Positions 54,309-64,000 of a stretch of DNA of 64,000 bases are shown here, piece after piece; positions within the stretch are counted from its first letter, which is position 1, and the number at the start of each line of letters is the position of its first letter. The stretch is taken from the NCBI GenBank assembly GCA_030248065.1, contig JASAMV010005830.1, positions 30,629 through 94,628 on the forward strand, in the 5' to 3' direction. Made by a program: the position numbers and the translations under genes. This DNA is from Rhynchonema sp. JSB1_4. Taxonomy: Eukaryota; Nematoda; Chromadorea; Monhysterida; Xyalidae. The notes beneath the pieces are model-generated. The model had not been told where the DNA came from and did no database searches. It saw only the letters and a program-made list of their open reading frames with translations.

Positions 54309-54733
54309 CAGTGCTGTGGCTGGGGGGGGGGGGGGGGGGGGGGGGGGGTCCCCCCAATGGTACCCTACCCGCCCCGGCCTGGTACGCTACCCCCCTACCC
54401 GCCCCGCTCTGGTACCCTACCCCCCCCCCCCCCTACCCGCCCCGATTTTTACCCCCAAAATGCCCATTTTTCGGTCAAAAATGCCCAAAATTCGACCGAA
54501 AACCCTAAAAATTTCAAAAAATCTCGCGCTGCGCGCGATATATTCACTTTTTAGTACATAAAAAAATGCACCCGAGAAACTTGTGTTGTACCCTACCCGC
54601 CCCAATAATCTTCCACCAGCCCCCCAAACCGGATTTCCCACCCCCCCAAAATCCCAGGTACACTACCCCCTACCCGCCCCGATTTTTTCCACCTATGTAC
54701 CCTACCCGCCCCGCAAAAGTAGCCACAGCACTG
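54309..54733. mobile_element. hAT-type MITE, word GTACCCTACCCGCCCC
   Basis: Ends are CAGTGCTGTGGCT and AGCCACAGCACTG. The exact duplication CCCAGGGG is at 54301-54308 and 54734-54741. The word GGTACCCTACCCGCCCC occurs about four times left and three times right in the same orientation. The middle holds CTCGCGCTGCGCGCGA (about 54523-54538). It begins with a run of about 27 G. Confidence 0.94.
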
Positions 54734-54927
54734 CCCAGGGGTGCGCACCTCCCGGCACTGGTAGCAACAGTGTGGCCCCCCTAGCTCGGCCGGTACAGTA
54801 AGTAGGTTGCCGCCCCACATTTTTGGTGGTACAGTAGGTTGCCGCCCCGCCTGGGTAGCTACACCACTGAGCGTACCTACCTATTTTTTCAACGGTACCC
54901 CATCCGCCCCTACCCCCTACCCGACCA

Positions 54928-55435
54928 CAGTGTTGGAGGTACTCTGGAGGGGGAATACCTACTGTACCAGAGCCGATGGCCTGGGGGGTTATGTACCAAG
55001 CAGTGTTGGAGTTGGAGGTGGGGGGGGGGGGTGGGGGGGTCGCCCCCCAGTACAGTAGGTATCCCCCCTCGCCTGGTACAGTAGGTATCCCCCCCGATGT
55101 CTGGCACGGTACAGTAGGTATCCCCCCGATTTTCACCCCGGTACAGTAGGTATCCCCCCCCCCGATTTTGCCCCAACAGTGCCAATTTACCAAAATGGCC
55201 AAAATTAGTGTAAAATCAATGGTTTGTGCCTCAAATTACCCAAAATTCGCGCGTACGTTTTCACACGATTCCACACATAATAAACACATTAAAAATTTTC
55301 ACCCAAAAACCTAACCCCCCCCCCCCAACCCCCCCTAGGTACATAGCCCCCCCAGGCCATCGGCTCCGGTACAGTAGGTATCCCCCCTCTCCGAGCGCGG
55401 TACAGTAGGTATCCCCCCTCCAGAGTACCTCCAAC
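54928..55435. mobile_element. Rearranged GATACCTACTGTACC-family copies
   Basis: A left end CAGTGTTGGAGGT starts at 54928 and breaks after about 70 bp. A second left end, CAGTGTTGGAGTTGGAGGTG, starts at 55001 and runs through inverted words (GGTACAGTAGGTATCCCCCC, five copies before the core and two after) to CCAGAGTACCTCCAAC at 55435. The core is shortened. The right part appears disturbed by the element at 55436. Confidence 0.75.
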
Positions 55436-55835
55436 CAATGGTGTAGCTGGGGGGGGTGGGGGTCCCCCCTAGGTACAGTAGGTAGGTTGCCGCCCCTCGC
55501 CTGGTACAGTAGGTAGGTTGCCGCCCCTCCCCTGGTACAGTAGGTAGGTTGCCGCCCCACCTAACTTTTCACCCAAAACATTCATTTTTGGCTTAAAATT
55601 GCATATAATTAGCATATTTGTCTGCAAATAGGCGAAAAATCGCGCGCTGCGCGCGAAATTAGTGTTTTAGGCCACATTTTCTTCAGTATTTAGACATAAA
55701 AAATTTCGGTTTCCAGATGACCCCCCCCCCAAGTGGTACAACCCCCCTAGCTCGGCTGGTACAGTAGGTAGGTTGCCGCCCCGCATTTTGGGTGGTACTG
55801 TAGGTTGCCGCCCCGCCTGGGTAGCTACACCACTG
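55436..55835. mobile_element. hAT-type MITE, word TAGGTTGCCGCCCC
   Basis: Ends are CAATGGTGTAGCTGGG and CTGGGTAGCTACACCACTG (one mismatch in the terminal CAGTG). The exact duplication CCTCCAAC is at 55428-55435 and 55836-55843. The word GGTACAGTAGGTAGGTTGCC with CGCCCC after it occurs three times left and twice right. The core palindrome CGCGCGCTGCGCGCG is at about 55641-55655. A lone right end of this family lies at 54800-54869. Confidence 0.92.
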
Positions 55836-56052
55836 CCTCCAACCGTGGTACCAGGGGGGTTTGGGGGGGGGGGGTTGGGGGATTAGGTTTTTGGGTGAGA
55901 ATTTTTATTGTTGTTATTTTTATCTTTATCTTTTATCTAATTTTTATTTTATTTTTTAGAAATTTTGGGCAGTGAAAAATACAACCCCCCCCCTAAATGG
56001 GGTCAGTGAAAAAATACAAGCCCCCTTGTATTTTAGGGAATACGGTGGTAAC

Positions 56053-56475
56053 CAGTGTAGTGGCTGGGGGGGATTCCCCCCCTAAGGAGTAGGTACCTTG
56101 CAACCACCCCTTGGGGGGGGATGGGGGGGGGGAAGGGTAGGTACCTTGCAACCACCCCGGAGGGTACCTTGCAACCATCAATTTATGGTTTTTATAGGCA
56201 AAAATGGGTGTTTTTCGACCTCAAAACCCCAAAATTCGCGCGCTCCGCGCGCAAACCTCCATATAATACGTATTTTAGGCAAATTTTCGGCCAAAATGCA
56301 AAAAAGTACCTATTTTTCGGCCAAATTTGCAGTATAACGCATGCAAAAAACACCCTTTTTTCGGACCTCAGGGGTACCTTGCAACCTTCCGGAGGCTGGG
56401 TAGGGGGTACCTTGCAACCATCTGGATCCATCCCCCCCAAGGGTACCTTGCAACCATTTGCCTGCCACTACACTG
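56053..56475. mobile_element. hAT-type MITE, word GGTACCTTGCAACC
   Basis: Ends are CAGTGTAGTGGCTGGG and CCTGCCACTACACTG. The exact duplication GTGGTAAC is at 56045-56052 and 56476-56483. The word AGGGTACCTTGCAACCA appears three times left and three times right, in the same orientation. The core palindrome CGCGCGCTCCGCGCG is at about 56237-56251. Confidence 0.95.
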
Positions 56476-56930
56476 GTGGTAACTGAAACTGAAATTGAGT
56501 TTGAGAAATGCACATGCAATGCACATCATGCATGATCGCTCACAGAGATCGGAAACGGGCCGGCCCGGCCCGGGCCGCGATTTTGGACTTGGTCGACCGG
56601 GCCGGGCCGGAGATTTGGGGGGACCGTGCTGGGCCGGGCTGGGGATGCCTAAATTTGAACGAAATTACCATTTTTTGAACCAAGATTTTCAAAATTTTTG
56701 CGCTTCGCGCAATACCATTGACCAGTTCTTGATCTTTTCAGTCATCGCATCGTTTTGAAGACGAAGCAGTGGTGTAGCTACAAGCTACCCATCCCATACC
56801 CAGGCCTTTGCAATCAACCCACTGTACCACCAAAAAAGCCTGCCTGCAATCAACCTACCTACTGTACTGACCGGCCGAGCTAGGGGGGTCATCCGGGAAC
56901 AAAATTTTTATGTATACATATTGATGAGAA
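56476..56930. repeat. GGCCCGGCC block and broken word elements
   Basis: A GGGCCGGCCCGGCCC-rich block at 56545-56645, ending with TTTTTGCGCTTCGCGCAATA near 56697, is related to 59338-59470. From 56767 (CAGTGGTGTAGCTACAAGC) starts another CAGTG-ended copy without a clear right end. Confidence 0.55.
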
Positions 56931-57224
56931 TGTACTCTTAAGCGCTAATTTCGCGCGTCACGCGCGATTTTTCGCCTGTATGGAGTGAAAAATACCGATT
57001 TTAAACCATTTTGACCCAAAAATTATTCCTACAACTGTACCAGCCGGGGCGGCGACTTACGTATTGCATCAGGATGGCGCGTCAATCTACCTACCTACCA
57101 GTGATGTAGTTGGTCCGAGCAAGAAAGCTAGCTAGCTGGAGGGGTCCGGCGCAAGAAAGCTAGCTAGCTAGCCGGGTACCCCGATTTGGGGGGTATTGGG
57201 TAGGAGGGTTAGAGGTCGGGGGGG

Positions 57225-58020
57225 GGGGGTACCCGACACCCGACACCCGACATCTGAAAATACCCGACTCCCGACACCCGACATTTGAGAAAAAAAGCCG
57301 ACACGCGACACCCGACAGTTCCAAAAAAACCCGACACCCGAGTCCCGACATCTAGTTTTTGGAAAAAACCCGACACCCGACACCTGTTTTTGGACCAAAA
57401 ACAGCCAACTTTTTGCTCCTTCGCACTATTAGTGCAATTTTTTTGGATCAAGTGACTGAATTCAAGTATTTTCACACAAAATAAACACCAAAATGACACA
57501 TTCTGCGTCTTCGGAAACATTTGGTTCGAAGAAAATTTTCTCTCAAAATTCTTTTCTCGGCAAAACTGATGTTTTGAACCGTAAGTGTCGGTGTCGGGTT
57601 AGAGGTCGGGGGGGTACCCGACACCCGACATCTGAAAGTACCCGACACCCGACACCCGACATCAGAGAAAAAAAGCCGACACCCGACACCCGACAGTTGC
57701 AAAAAAACCCGACACCCGACATCTAGTTTTTGAAAAAAAACCGACACCCGACACCAGTTTTTGGACCAAAAACAGGCAAATTTTTGCTCATTTGCATCAT
57801 TAGTGCAATTTTTTGGCTCAGGTTACTGAATTCAAGTTTTTTCACACGAAATAGACACCAAAATGTCACATTCTGCGTCTTCGGAAACATTTGGTCCGAA
57901 GAAAATTTTCTCTCAAAATTCTTCTCTCAGCAAAACTGATGTTTTGAACCGTAAGTGTGGGGTGTCGGCTGTCGGGTGTCGGGTCCAAAAAAACCCGACC
58001 CGACACCCGACACCCATTTA
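57225..58020. repeat. CCCGACACC word arrays (two related units)
   Basis: Two related units, 57225-57590 and about 57595-58015, consist of (ACCCGACACCCGACA)n clusters at their ends around an AT-rich centre that contains GTTTTTGGACCAAAAACAG. The second unit is a near-copy of the first. The mirror image lies at 61360-62150. Cys/Gly/Val-rich frames here are not protein genes. Confidence 0.85.
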
Positions 58021-58077
58021 GTACTTGGGGGGGGGGGGTGGGGGGGGGGGGGCGGCCCCCGGTCCCCCCCAAATTCA

Positions 58078-58396
58078 TCTGTCTATCGTCAACACTTTTT
58101 GATTTCATCTATCTATCGTCAACACATATGGGCAAATCTATCTATCGTCAACAAATTTTGGGAACAATCTATCTATCGTCAACACATTTCGAACCCAAAA
58201 TTGACATTTTTGCCTCAAAATGGCTCAAAATCGGTATTTTTCACCACAAATAGGCAAAAATCGCGCGCTACGCGCGGATTTAGTACATCTATACACATTT
58301 TCATTAATATTTACACATTATTACCTACTTAATGCACTATACTATACCTTGATTTTTGGCGACCCCCCCCCCCCCACCATCTATCTATCGTCAACA
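58078..58396. repeat. ATCTATCTATCGTCAACA units around a CGCGCG palindrome
   Basis: Four ATCTATCTATCGTCAACA-type words at about 30-bp spacing (58078-58185) and a fifth at 58379-58396, with the core CGCGCGCTACGCGCG at about 58261-58275. C/G runs bound the block. It has the same word-core-word design as the MITEs. The mirror copy is at 60985-61300. Confidence 0.8.
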
Positions 58397-58696
58397 AGTT
58401 TGGGTCGACCGCGACACCTACACTTTTTTGGCACCCGACACCCGACATCTCTCTAACCCTAGTACTGGGCAAGAAGTCAAAAACAGGGGTATAAAAATTG
58501 GTCGAAATTATGCTAAAATAAGCCTTAAAATGCGTATTTTTGTGCACGTGTGAGAAAATTTGACCGAATTTGACCATTTTGGCCCATAAAATGGTCATTT
58601 TGGCACTAAAATCAACACTTTATTAACTTGGTGACTAGGCCTGGGCACAATACCACTTTGACACCCAATACCAATACCCAATACCAATACCGGCCC

Positions 58697-59168
58697 CAGT
58701 GTTGGAGGTACTCTGGAGGGGGGATACCTACTGTACCGCGCTCGGAGAGGGGGGATACCTACTGTACCAGAGCCGATGGCCTGGGGGGGGGTTATGTACC
58801 TAGGGGGCGGGTTTGGGGGGGGGGGGGTGGGGGGGGGGGGTTAGGTTTTGGGGTGAAAATTTTTTATGTGTTTATTATGTGTGGAATCGTGTGAAAACGT
58901 AGTATTTGCGCGCGTAGCGCGCGAATTTAAGGTAATTTGAGGAAAAAACCCCTGATTTTTCACTAATTTTGTCCTTTTTGTTCAAAAATTGGCTCTTTTG
59001 AGGCAAAATGGGGGGGATACCTACTGTACCGGGGTGAACATCGTGGGATACCTACTGTACCATGCCAAACATCGGGGGGGATACCTACTGTACCAGGCGA
59101 GGGGGGATACCTACTGTAGTGGGGGGGGGGCTCCCCCCCCCCCCCCAACCCCCCCACCTCCAACACTG
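58697..59168. mobile_element. hAT-type MITE, GATACCTACTGTACC family, left arm copy
   Basis: Ends are CAGTGTTGGAGGT and ACCTCCAACACTG. Flanks ACCGGCCC (58689-58696) and ACCAGCCC (59169-59176) differ at one base. The words and the core GCGCGCGTAGCGCGCG match the copy at 4190-4641. It splits a CAATACC repeat tract. Confidence 0.92.
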
Positions 59169-59639
59169 ACCAGCCCCTGTACCAATACCCAATACCAATA
59201 CCAATTTGGTGACCCAAACTCAATACCCAATACCAATACCGTGTGAGACCCAATACCAATACCCAATACCAGATCAATACTACTGAAGTGCCTCCAAAAA
59301 ACCCCCCCCCCCCAAAACGGGACTAGCTTTTCCCAAAATGCATCAGAGATCGGAAACGGGCCGGGTAAAGTCGGCCTGGCCCGGTCGGCGAAAAGTGCGG
59401 GCCCGGCCCGGCCCGTTTTGGCTTGAGGTCGGCCCGGCCCGGCCCGGTCAGCCAATTTTCAAGGGCCGAAAACTGAAAAAGTCCAAAAAGCTGAAAAAAA
59501 TTCGAAAATTTTCTGCAGAATACTTGTTTTCGGTGCAGCTGGGGGGAAGGGGTAGGTAGCAGTGATGTGGTTGGAAGGGTATGGGGGGTCCCCCAACTGC
59601 TAGGTAGCTTTCTTGCTCCGAAACCCATACCCCCCAAAC

Positions 59640-60200
59640 TGGCTAGCTAGCTTTCTTGCTCCGGTCACCAATATGGGTGGGCACAATACCCAATACCCAA
59701 TACCAATACCACCCAATACCAATACCAATACCAGTGTTTGGTATTGGTATTGGGTGTAATTCTGGTATTGGGTATTGGGTATTGGTATTGAAGCTGGCCT
59801 GGTATTGGTATTGGTATTGGGTTTGCCCAGGTATTGGGTCAAAACCAATACCCAATACTAATCCAGAAAAACCCAATACCAAACCAATACCAAACCCAAT
59901 ACCTGACTCAAAACCCAATACCAAACCAATACCAAACCCAATAAATACCAACCCAATACCAGACCAAAAACCCAATACCAAACCAATACTAAGACCAATA
60001 CCCAATACCCAATACCAATACCAACCCAATACCCAATACACAATACCAATAACAACCCAATACCAAACCCAATACCAGGCACTTCAGTAGTATTGATCTG
60101 GTATTGGGTATTGGTATTGGGTCTCACACGGTATTGGTATTGGGTATTGGTATTGGGTCACCAAATTGGTATTGGTATTGGGTATTGGTACAGGGCCGGT
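59640..60200. repeat. (CAATACC)n tract in the palindrome spacer
   Basis: Dense, irregular CCAATACC / CCCAATACCAATA and its complement GGTATTGG in blocks that switch strand near 59733 and 59845. The blocks continue beyond the spacer at both ends (58655-58690, 59185-59275 and the mirror region). Poly-Asn/Pro/Ile and Gly/Ile/Tyr frames are artefacts. Confidence 0.9.
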
Positions 60201-60681
60201 CAGTGTTGGTGGTGGGGGGGGGTTGGGGGGGGGGGGGCCCCCCCCCCCCCCCCAGTACAGTAGGTATCCCCCCCCCTCGCCTGGTACAGTAGGTATCCCC
60301 CCCGATGTTTGGCATGGTACAGTAGGTATCCCCCCCGATTTTCACCCCGGTACAGTAGGTATCCCCCCCGATTTTGCCCCAAAAGTGCCAATTTTTGACC
60401 AAAATGGCCAAAATTAGTGCAAAATCAGGGGTTTTTACCTCAAATTACCCGAAATTCGCGCGCTACGCGCGCAAATACTACGTTTTCACACGATTCCACA
60501 CATAATAAACACATAAAAAATTTTCACCCCAAAACCTAACCCCCCCCCCCCAACCCCCCCCCCAAACCCCCCCCTAGGTACATAACCCCCCCCAGGCCAT
60601 CGGCTCTGGTACAGTAGGTATCCCCCCCTCTCCGAGCGCGGTACAGTAGGTATCCCCCCCTCCAGAGTACCTCCAACACTG
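60201..60681. mobile_element. hAT-type MITE, GATACCTACTGTACC family, right arm copy
   Basis: The inverted counterpart of 58697-59168. Ends are CAGTGTTGGTGGTGGGG and ACCTCCAACACTG. The flanks are exact here, GGGCCGGT at 60193-60200 and 60682-60689. The words read GGTACAGTAGGTATCCCCCC because of the orientation. The core palindrome is at about 60457-60472. Confidence 0.93.
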
Positions 60682-62441
60682 GGGCCGGTATTGGTATTGG
60701 GTATTGGTATTGGGTGTCAAAAGTGGTATTGTGCCCAGGCCTAGTCACCAAGTTAATAAAGTGTTGATTTTAGTGCCAAAATGACCATTTTATGGGCCAA
60801 AATGGTCAAATTCGGTCAAATTTTCTCACACGTGCACAAAAATACGCATTTTAAGGCTTATTTTAGCATAATTTCGACCAATTTTTATACCCCTGTTTTT
60901 GACTTCTGGCCCAGTACTAGGGTTAGAGAGATGTCGGGTGTCGGGTGCCAAAAAAGTGTAGGTGTCGCGGTCGACCCAAACTTGTTGACGATAGATAGAT
61001 GGTGGGGGGGGGGGGTCGCCAAAAATCAAGGTATAGTATAGTGCATTAAGTAGGTAATAATGTGTAAATATTAATGAAAATGTGTATAGATGTACTAAAT
61101 CCGCGCGTAGCGCGCGATTTTTGCCTATTTGTGGTGAAAAATACCGATTTTGAGCCATTTTGAGGCAAAAATGTCAATTTTGGGTTCGAAATGTGTTGAC
61201 GATAGATAGATTGTTCCCAAAATTTGTTGACGATAGATAGATTTGCCCATATGTGTTGACGATAGATAGATGAAATCAAAAAGTGTTGACGATAGATAGA
61301 TGAATTTGGGGGGGGGACCCCCCCCCCCCCCCCCCCCCCCCCCCAAGTACTAAATGGGTGTCGGGTGTCGGGTCGGGTTTTTTTTGGACCCGACACCCGA
61401 CAGCCGACACCCGACACTTACGGTTCAAAACATCAGTTTTGCTGAGAGAAGAATTTTGAGAGAAAATTTTCTTCGGACCAAATGTTTCCGAAGACGCAGA
61501 ATGTGACATTTTGGTGTCTATTTCGTGTGAAAAAACTTGAATTCAGTAACCTGAGCCAAAAAATTGCACTAATGATGCAAATGAGCAAAAATTTGCCTGT
61601 TTTTGGTCCAAAAACTGGTGTCGGGTGTCGGTTTTTTTTCAAAAACTAGATGTCGGGTGTCGGGTTTTTTTGCAACTGTCGGGTGTCGGGTGTCGGCTTT
61701 TTTTCTCTGATGTCGGGTGTCGGGTGTCGGGTACTTTCAGATGTCGGGTGTCGGGTACCCCCCCGACCTCTAACCCGACACCGACACTTACGGTTCAAAA
61801 CATCAGTTTTGCCGAGAAAAGAATTTTGAGAGAAAATTTTCTTCGAACCAAATGTTTCCGAAGACGCAGAATGTGTCATTTTGGTGTTTATTTTGTGTGA
61901 AAATACTTGAATTCAGTCACTTGATCCAAAAAAATTGCACTAATAGTGCGAAGGAGCAAAAAGTTGGCTGTTTTTGGTCCAAAAACAGGTGTCGGGTGTC
62001 GGGTTTTTTCCAAAAACTAGATGTCGGGACTCGGGTGTCGGGTTTTTTTGGAACTGTCGGGTGTCGCGTGTCGGCTTTTTTTCTCAAATGTCGGGTGTCG
62101 GGAGTCGGGTATTTTCAGATGTCGGGTGTCGGGTGTCGGGTACCCCCCCCCCCGACCTCTAACCCTCCTACCCAATACCCCCCAAATCGGGGTACCCGGC
62201 TAGCTAGCTGCGCTTTCTTGCGCCGGACCCCTCCAGGCTAGCTAGCTTTCTTGCTCGGACCAACTACATCACTGGTAGGTAGGTAGACTGACGCGCCATC
62301 CTGATGCAATACGTAAGTCGCCGCCCCGGCTGGTACAGTTGTAGGAATAATTTTTGGGTCAAAATGGTTTAAAATCGGTATTTTTACTCCACAGGCGAAA
62401 AATCGCGCGTGACGTGCGTGAAATTAGCGCTTAAGAGTACA

Positions 62442-63104
62442 CTTGATCAATCAGTTACTAGATAAGCCGACCAATTTTTTCGGCCCAACTCAGCTTATTT
62501 CCGAAGATATGATCATTTTTATATTCAACTGGTGACCCATTCCGCCCCCGGACAAAAAAAAATTGATGTCATAACTTGCGTTAAGCATGAACCGTTTTGA
62601 AAAATTTAAAAAACATTCGCATTCTAGGCTCCAGCAGAAGCTTTCTGACCAACGGGTGCTAAATGGCTCTACAGAGTGACTCAAAAAGTTATATTCGAAG
62701 AAAAAAATTTTTCCAACTTTTGGTCAATATTCAAGCGAAAAAAGTTCTTAACGGATTGTGGTCGCATGAAAAGCGGATAACGGTTTCATGTTCCCAAGGC
62801 ATTTTACTGCAACTTTTGCAAAGATACTTGGGTGCGCAAATGTATTAATAAAAAAATACAGCCGCATGAAGTCACCCACCCACACACACACAACCGCCAT
62901 CAGTGCGAACGCAGCAGGCAAAGTGGATCTGCTGCCTGCCTGTGTGCTCGTTATGTGCGCATGTGGATAATATGAACAGATGCAAACAGTTTCTGTATCC
63001 AATGACACAACATAATGTTTTTATTACACGCAGTGTGACTAAAAAAAAAATAACCTTGCTCAAAAGTTTTTTGTGACCAGTCGTTTACCGGAACCCCCCA
63101 ACCT
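62442..63104. other. Non-repeat gap between the palindrome and the last element
   Basis: AT-rich sequence with a short CACACACACAC run at 62881-62891. No gene is recognised. Confidence 0.45.
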
Positions 63105-63108
63105 TTAA

Positions 63109-64000
63109 AGTGACTTGTCTTTTGTAATCAATTCCCCCCCTTTGTTTGTAAAATATTTTTAGAAAATTAAGGCAAAGAATCATAAACTCAGATTTAGGGG
63201 AATCGAATTTCAACTCGTTGCTTGGGTGATGTTTCACGGAGCCCACATATTTTCACAGTAGGCGAAAAAATGACAAAAGTTTAGGGCGGGGCTTTAAAGG
63301 ACACAAGGTAATCCAATCAAAGGTATTTTCAGCGTTCTATACACAGACGTCTCTCGGTTAAACGACATATAATGCATTGTAATGAAACGCCATGTGTGAC
63401 TAATGATTAACGAAAAAACACTCCAAAAAAATCAAGCCTTTTTACTCCTGTATAATTTTAAGGCATCTGTGGCGAATGGCAATAAGTTGTCAATTGCAAA
63501 TAAAAATCGTCTAATCTGTCCTGCGGAGAGGGATGCTGCTGTCCGTTTTTCAAACCGCTACACAGCTCACACAATGTTTACCAAAATGTGTGTACCGTAG
63601 CTATTTGATAAGAGGCGCACACACACAACAAAGCTTGCCAGCTGAAACATTGCTGTGTTGTCGCTATGCCGGCTGTGTGTTGTCGTTGCGTGTGCGCTGT
63701 GGAATGGCTGCCTTGCGCATGTTGTGCGGAGCATTGTGTGAGCTGTGTAGGGTTTGGAAAAGCTCAGAGCACATCCTGAATAGCAGGAAAATTAGACTAG
63801 TTTTAATTTGCAACTGACTATTTATTTCATTCACCGCAGATGTATAAAATTATACAGGAACAGGAGAAAATGTCTTCAAAGGCTTGATTTTTTGGAGTGT
63901 CCTTCGTTAATCATTGGTCACACCTGGCGTTTCGTACAATGCGTTATATCTCGTTTAACAGAGAAACGTCTGTGTATAAAACGCTGAAAGTATCTTAGAT
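63109..64000. mobile_element. Second copy of the outer TTAA element, cut by the window edge
   Basis: It starts AGTGACTTGTC after TTAA at 63105-63108 and follows the element at 42633-44358 with about 80-85 percent identity by eye: TAGGGGAATCGAATTTCAAC, TCAAGCCTTTTTACTCC, GCATCTGTGGCGAATGGCAA, TCACACAATGTTTACCA and the returning arm. The point where the first copy carries the 646-bp inner element is uninterrupted here (TTAA at 63458-63461). The right end is outside the window. Confidence 0.88.

Larger units (their letters stand above)
56931..62441. repeat. 5.5-kb inverted duplication
   Basis: Positions x and 119372-x are complementary from 56931 to about 59292 on the left and 60078 to 62441 on the right, shifting by no more than about 8 bp where homopolymer runs differ. 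Arms are about 2.36 kb and the spacer 785 bp. Both arms carry the same nested content: ACCCGACACCCGACATCTG arrays, ATCTATCTATCGTCAACA units, one GATACCTACTGTACC MITE each and CAATACC repeats. Frames read from one arm reappear on the opposite strand of the other. The flanking CAGTGATGTAGTTGGTCCG ends (57099 and 62274) are inside the palindrome. Confidence 0.95.

Noticed and set aside
58078..58190. CRISPR-like array of ATCTATCTATCGTCAACA units
   Set aside because: Only four or five units in a eukaryotic genome, spacing about 30 bp with related, A/T-rich spacers; it is part of a word element with a mirror copy.
57160..62240. Many frames rich in Cys-Arg-Val-Ser-Gly, Pro, or Asn-Thr-Gln-Tyr
   Set aside because: They translate CCCGACACC, CAATACC and C-run repeats, occur on both strands and mirror each other about position 59686.
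56931..62441. The palindrome as a pure assembly artefact
   Set aside because: The spacer is not self-complementary and the arms differ at scattered bases and run lengths, so a missed hairpin adapter is less likely, though long reads should confirm.

Overview
This is animal nuclear DNA. Coding sequence is sparse, exons are short (45 to 294 bp) with GT/AG introns, one developmental gene has a 9.7 kb intron, and repeats are dense. The gene set (engrailed, Cdk5, TMEM245, TMX2, ADP/ATP translocase, ribosomal P2, a Cys-loop receptor) is bilaterian. I infer an invertebrate. Short TTAGGC runs inside one repeat would fit a nematode-type telomere motif, but this does not decide the phylum.

Layout of genes. 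(-) 193-1278: first half of a Cys-loop ligand-gated ion channel, running off the left edge. (+) 5884-7377: acidic ribosomal protein P2, complete. (-) 7984-8264: last exons of an unidentified gene. (+) 11288-22660: engrailed, complete, with a 9.66 kb intron. (+) 24203-26913: a secreted protein with one thrombospondin type-1 domain and a region resembling DUF5648, complete. (-) 27939-29641: TMX2, last exon uncertain. (-) 30981-38063: TMEM245, 17 exons, complete. (+) 41609-45177: Cdk5, complete. (-) 47418-50369: ADP/ATP translocase, complete. I joined exons by hand so that splice phases close and family motifs stay intact. These are unrelated housekeeping, neuronal and developmental genes, not an operon.

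Repeats fill 2-5.5 kb, 38.6-41.4 kb and nearly everything from 50.6 kb to the end. The most striking content is a set of short non-coding elements of one design. Ends are CAG/CTG-like inverted repeats (CAGTG...CACTG, CAGG...CCTG), most have exact 8-bp target duplications (the hAT signature), and each family carries its own short word repeated beside G or C runs. Several have a CGCGCG palindrome in the middle. They nest in one another, so their relative ages can be read. Two other elements use TTAA target sites (piggyBac-like). One sits inside the other in a Cdk5 intron, and a second copy near the right edge preserves the empty site. From 56931 to 62441 lies a 5.5 kb inverted duplication with arms of about 2.36 kb around a 785 bp spacer of CAATAC-type repeats.
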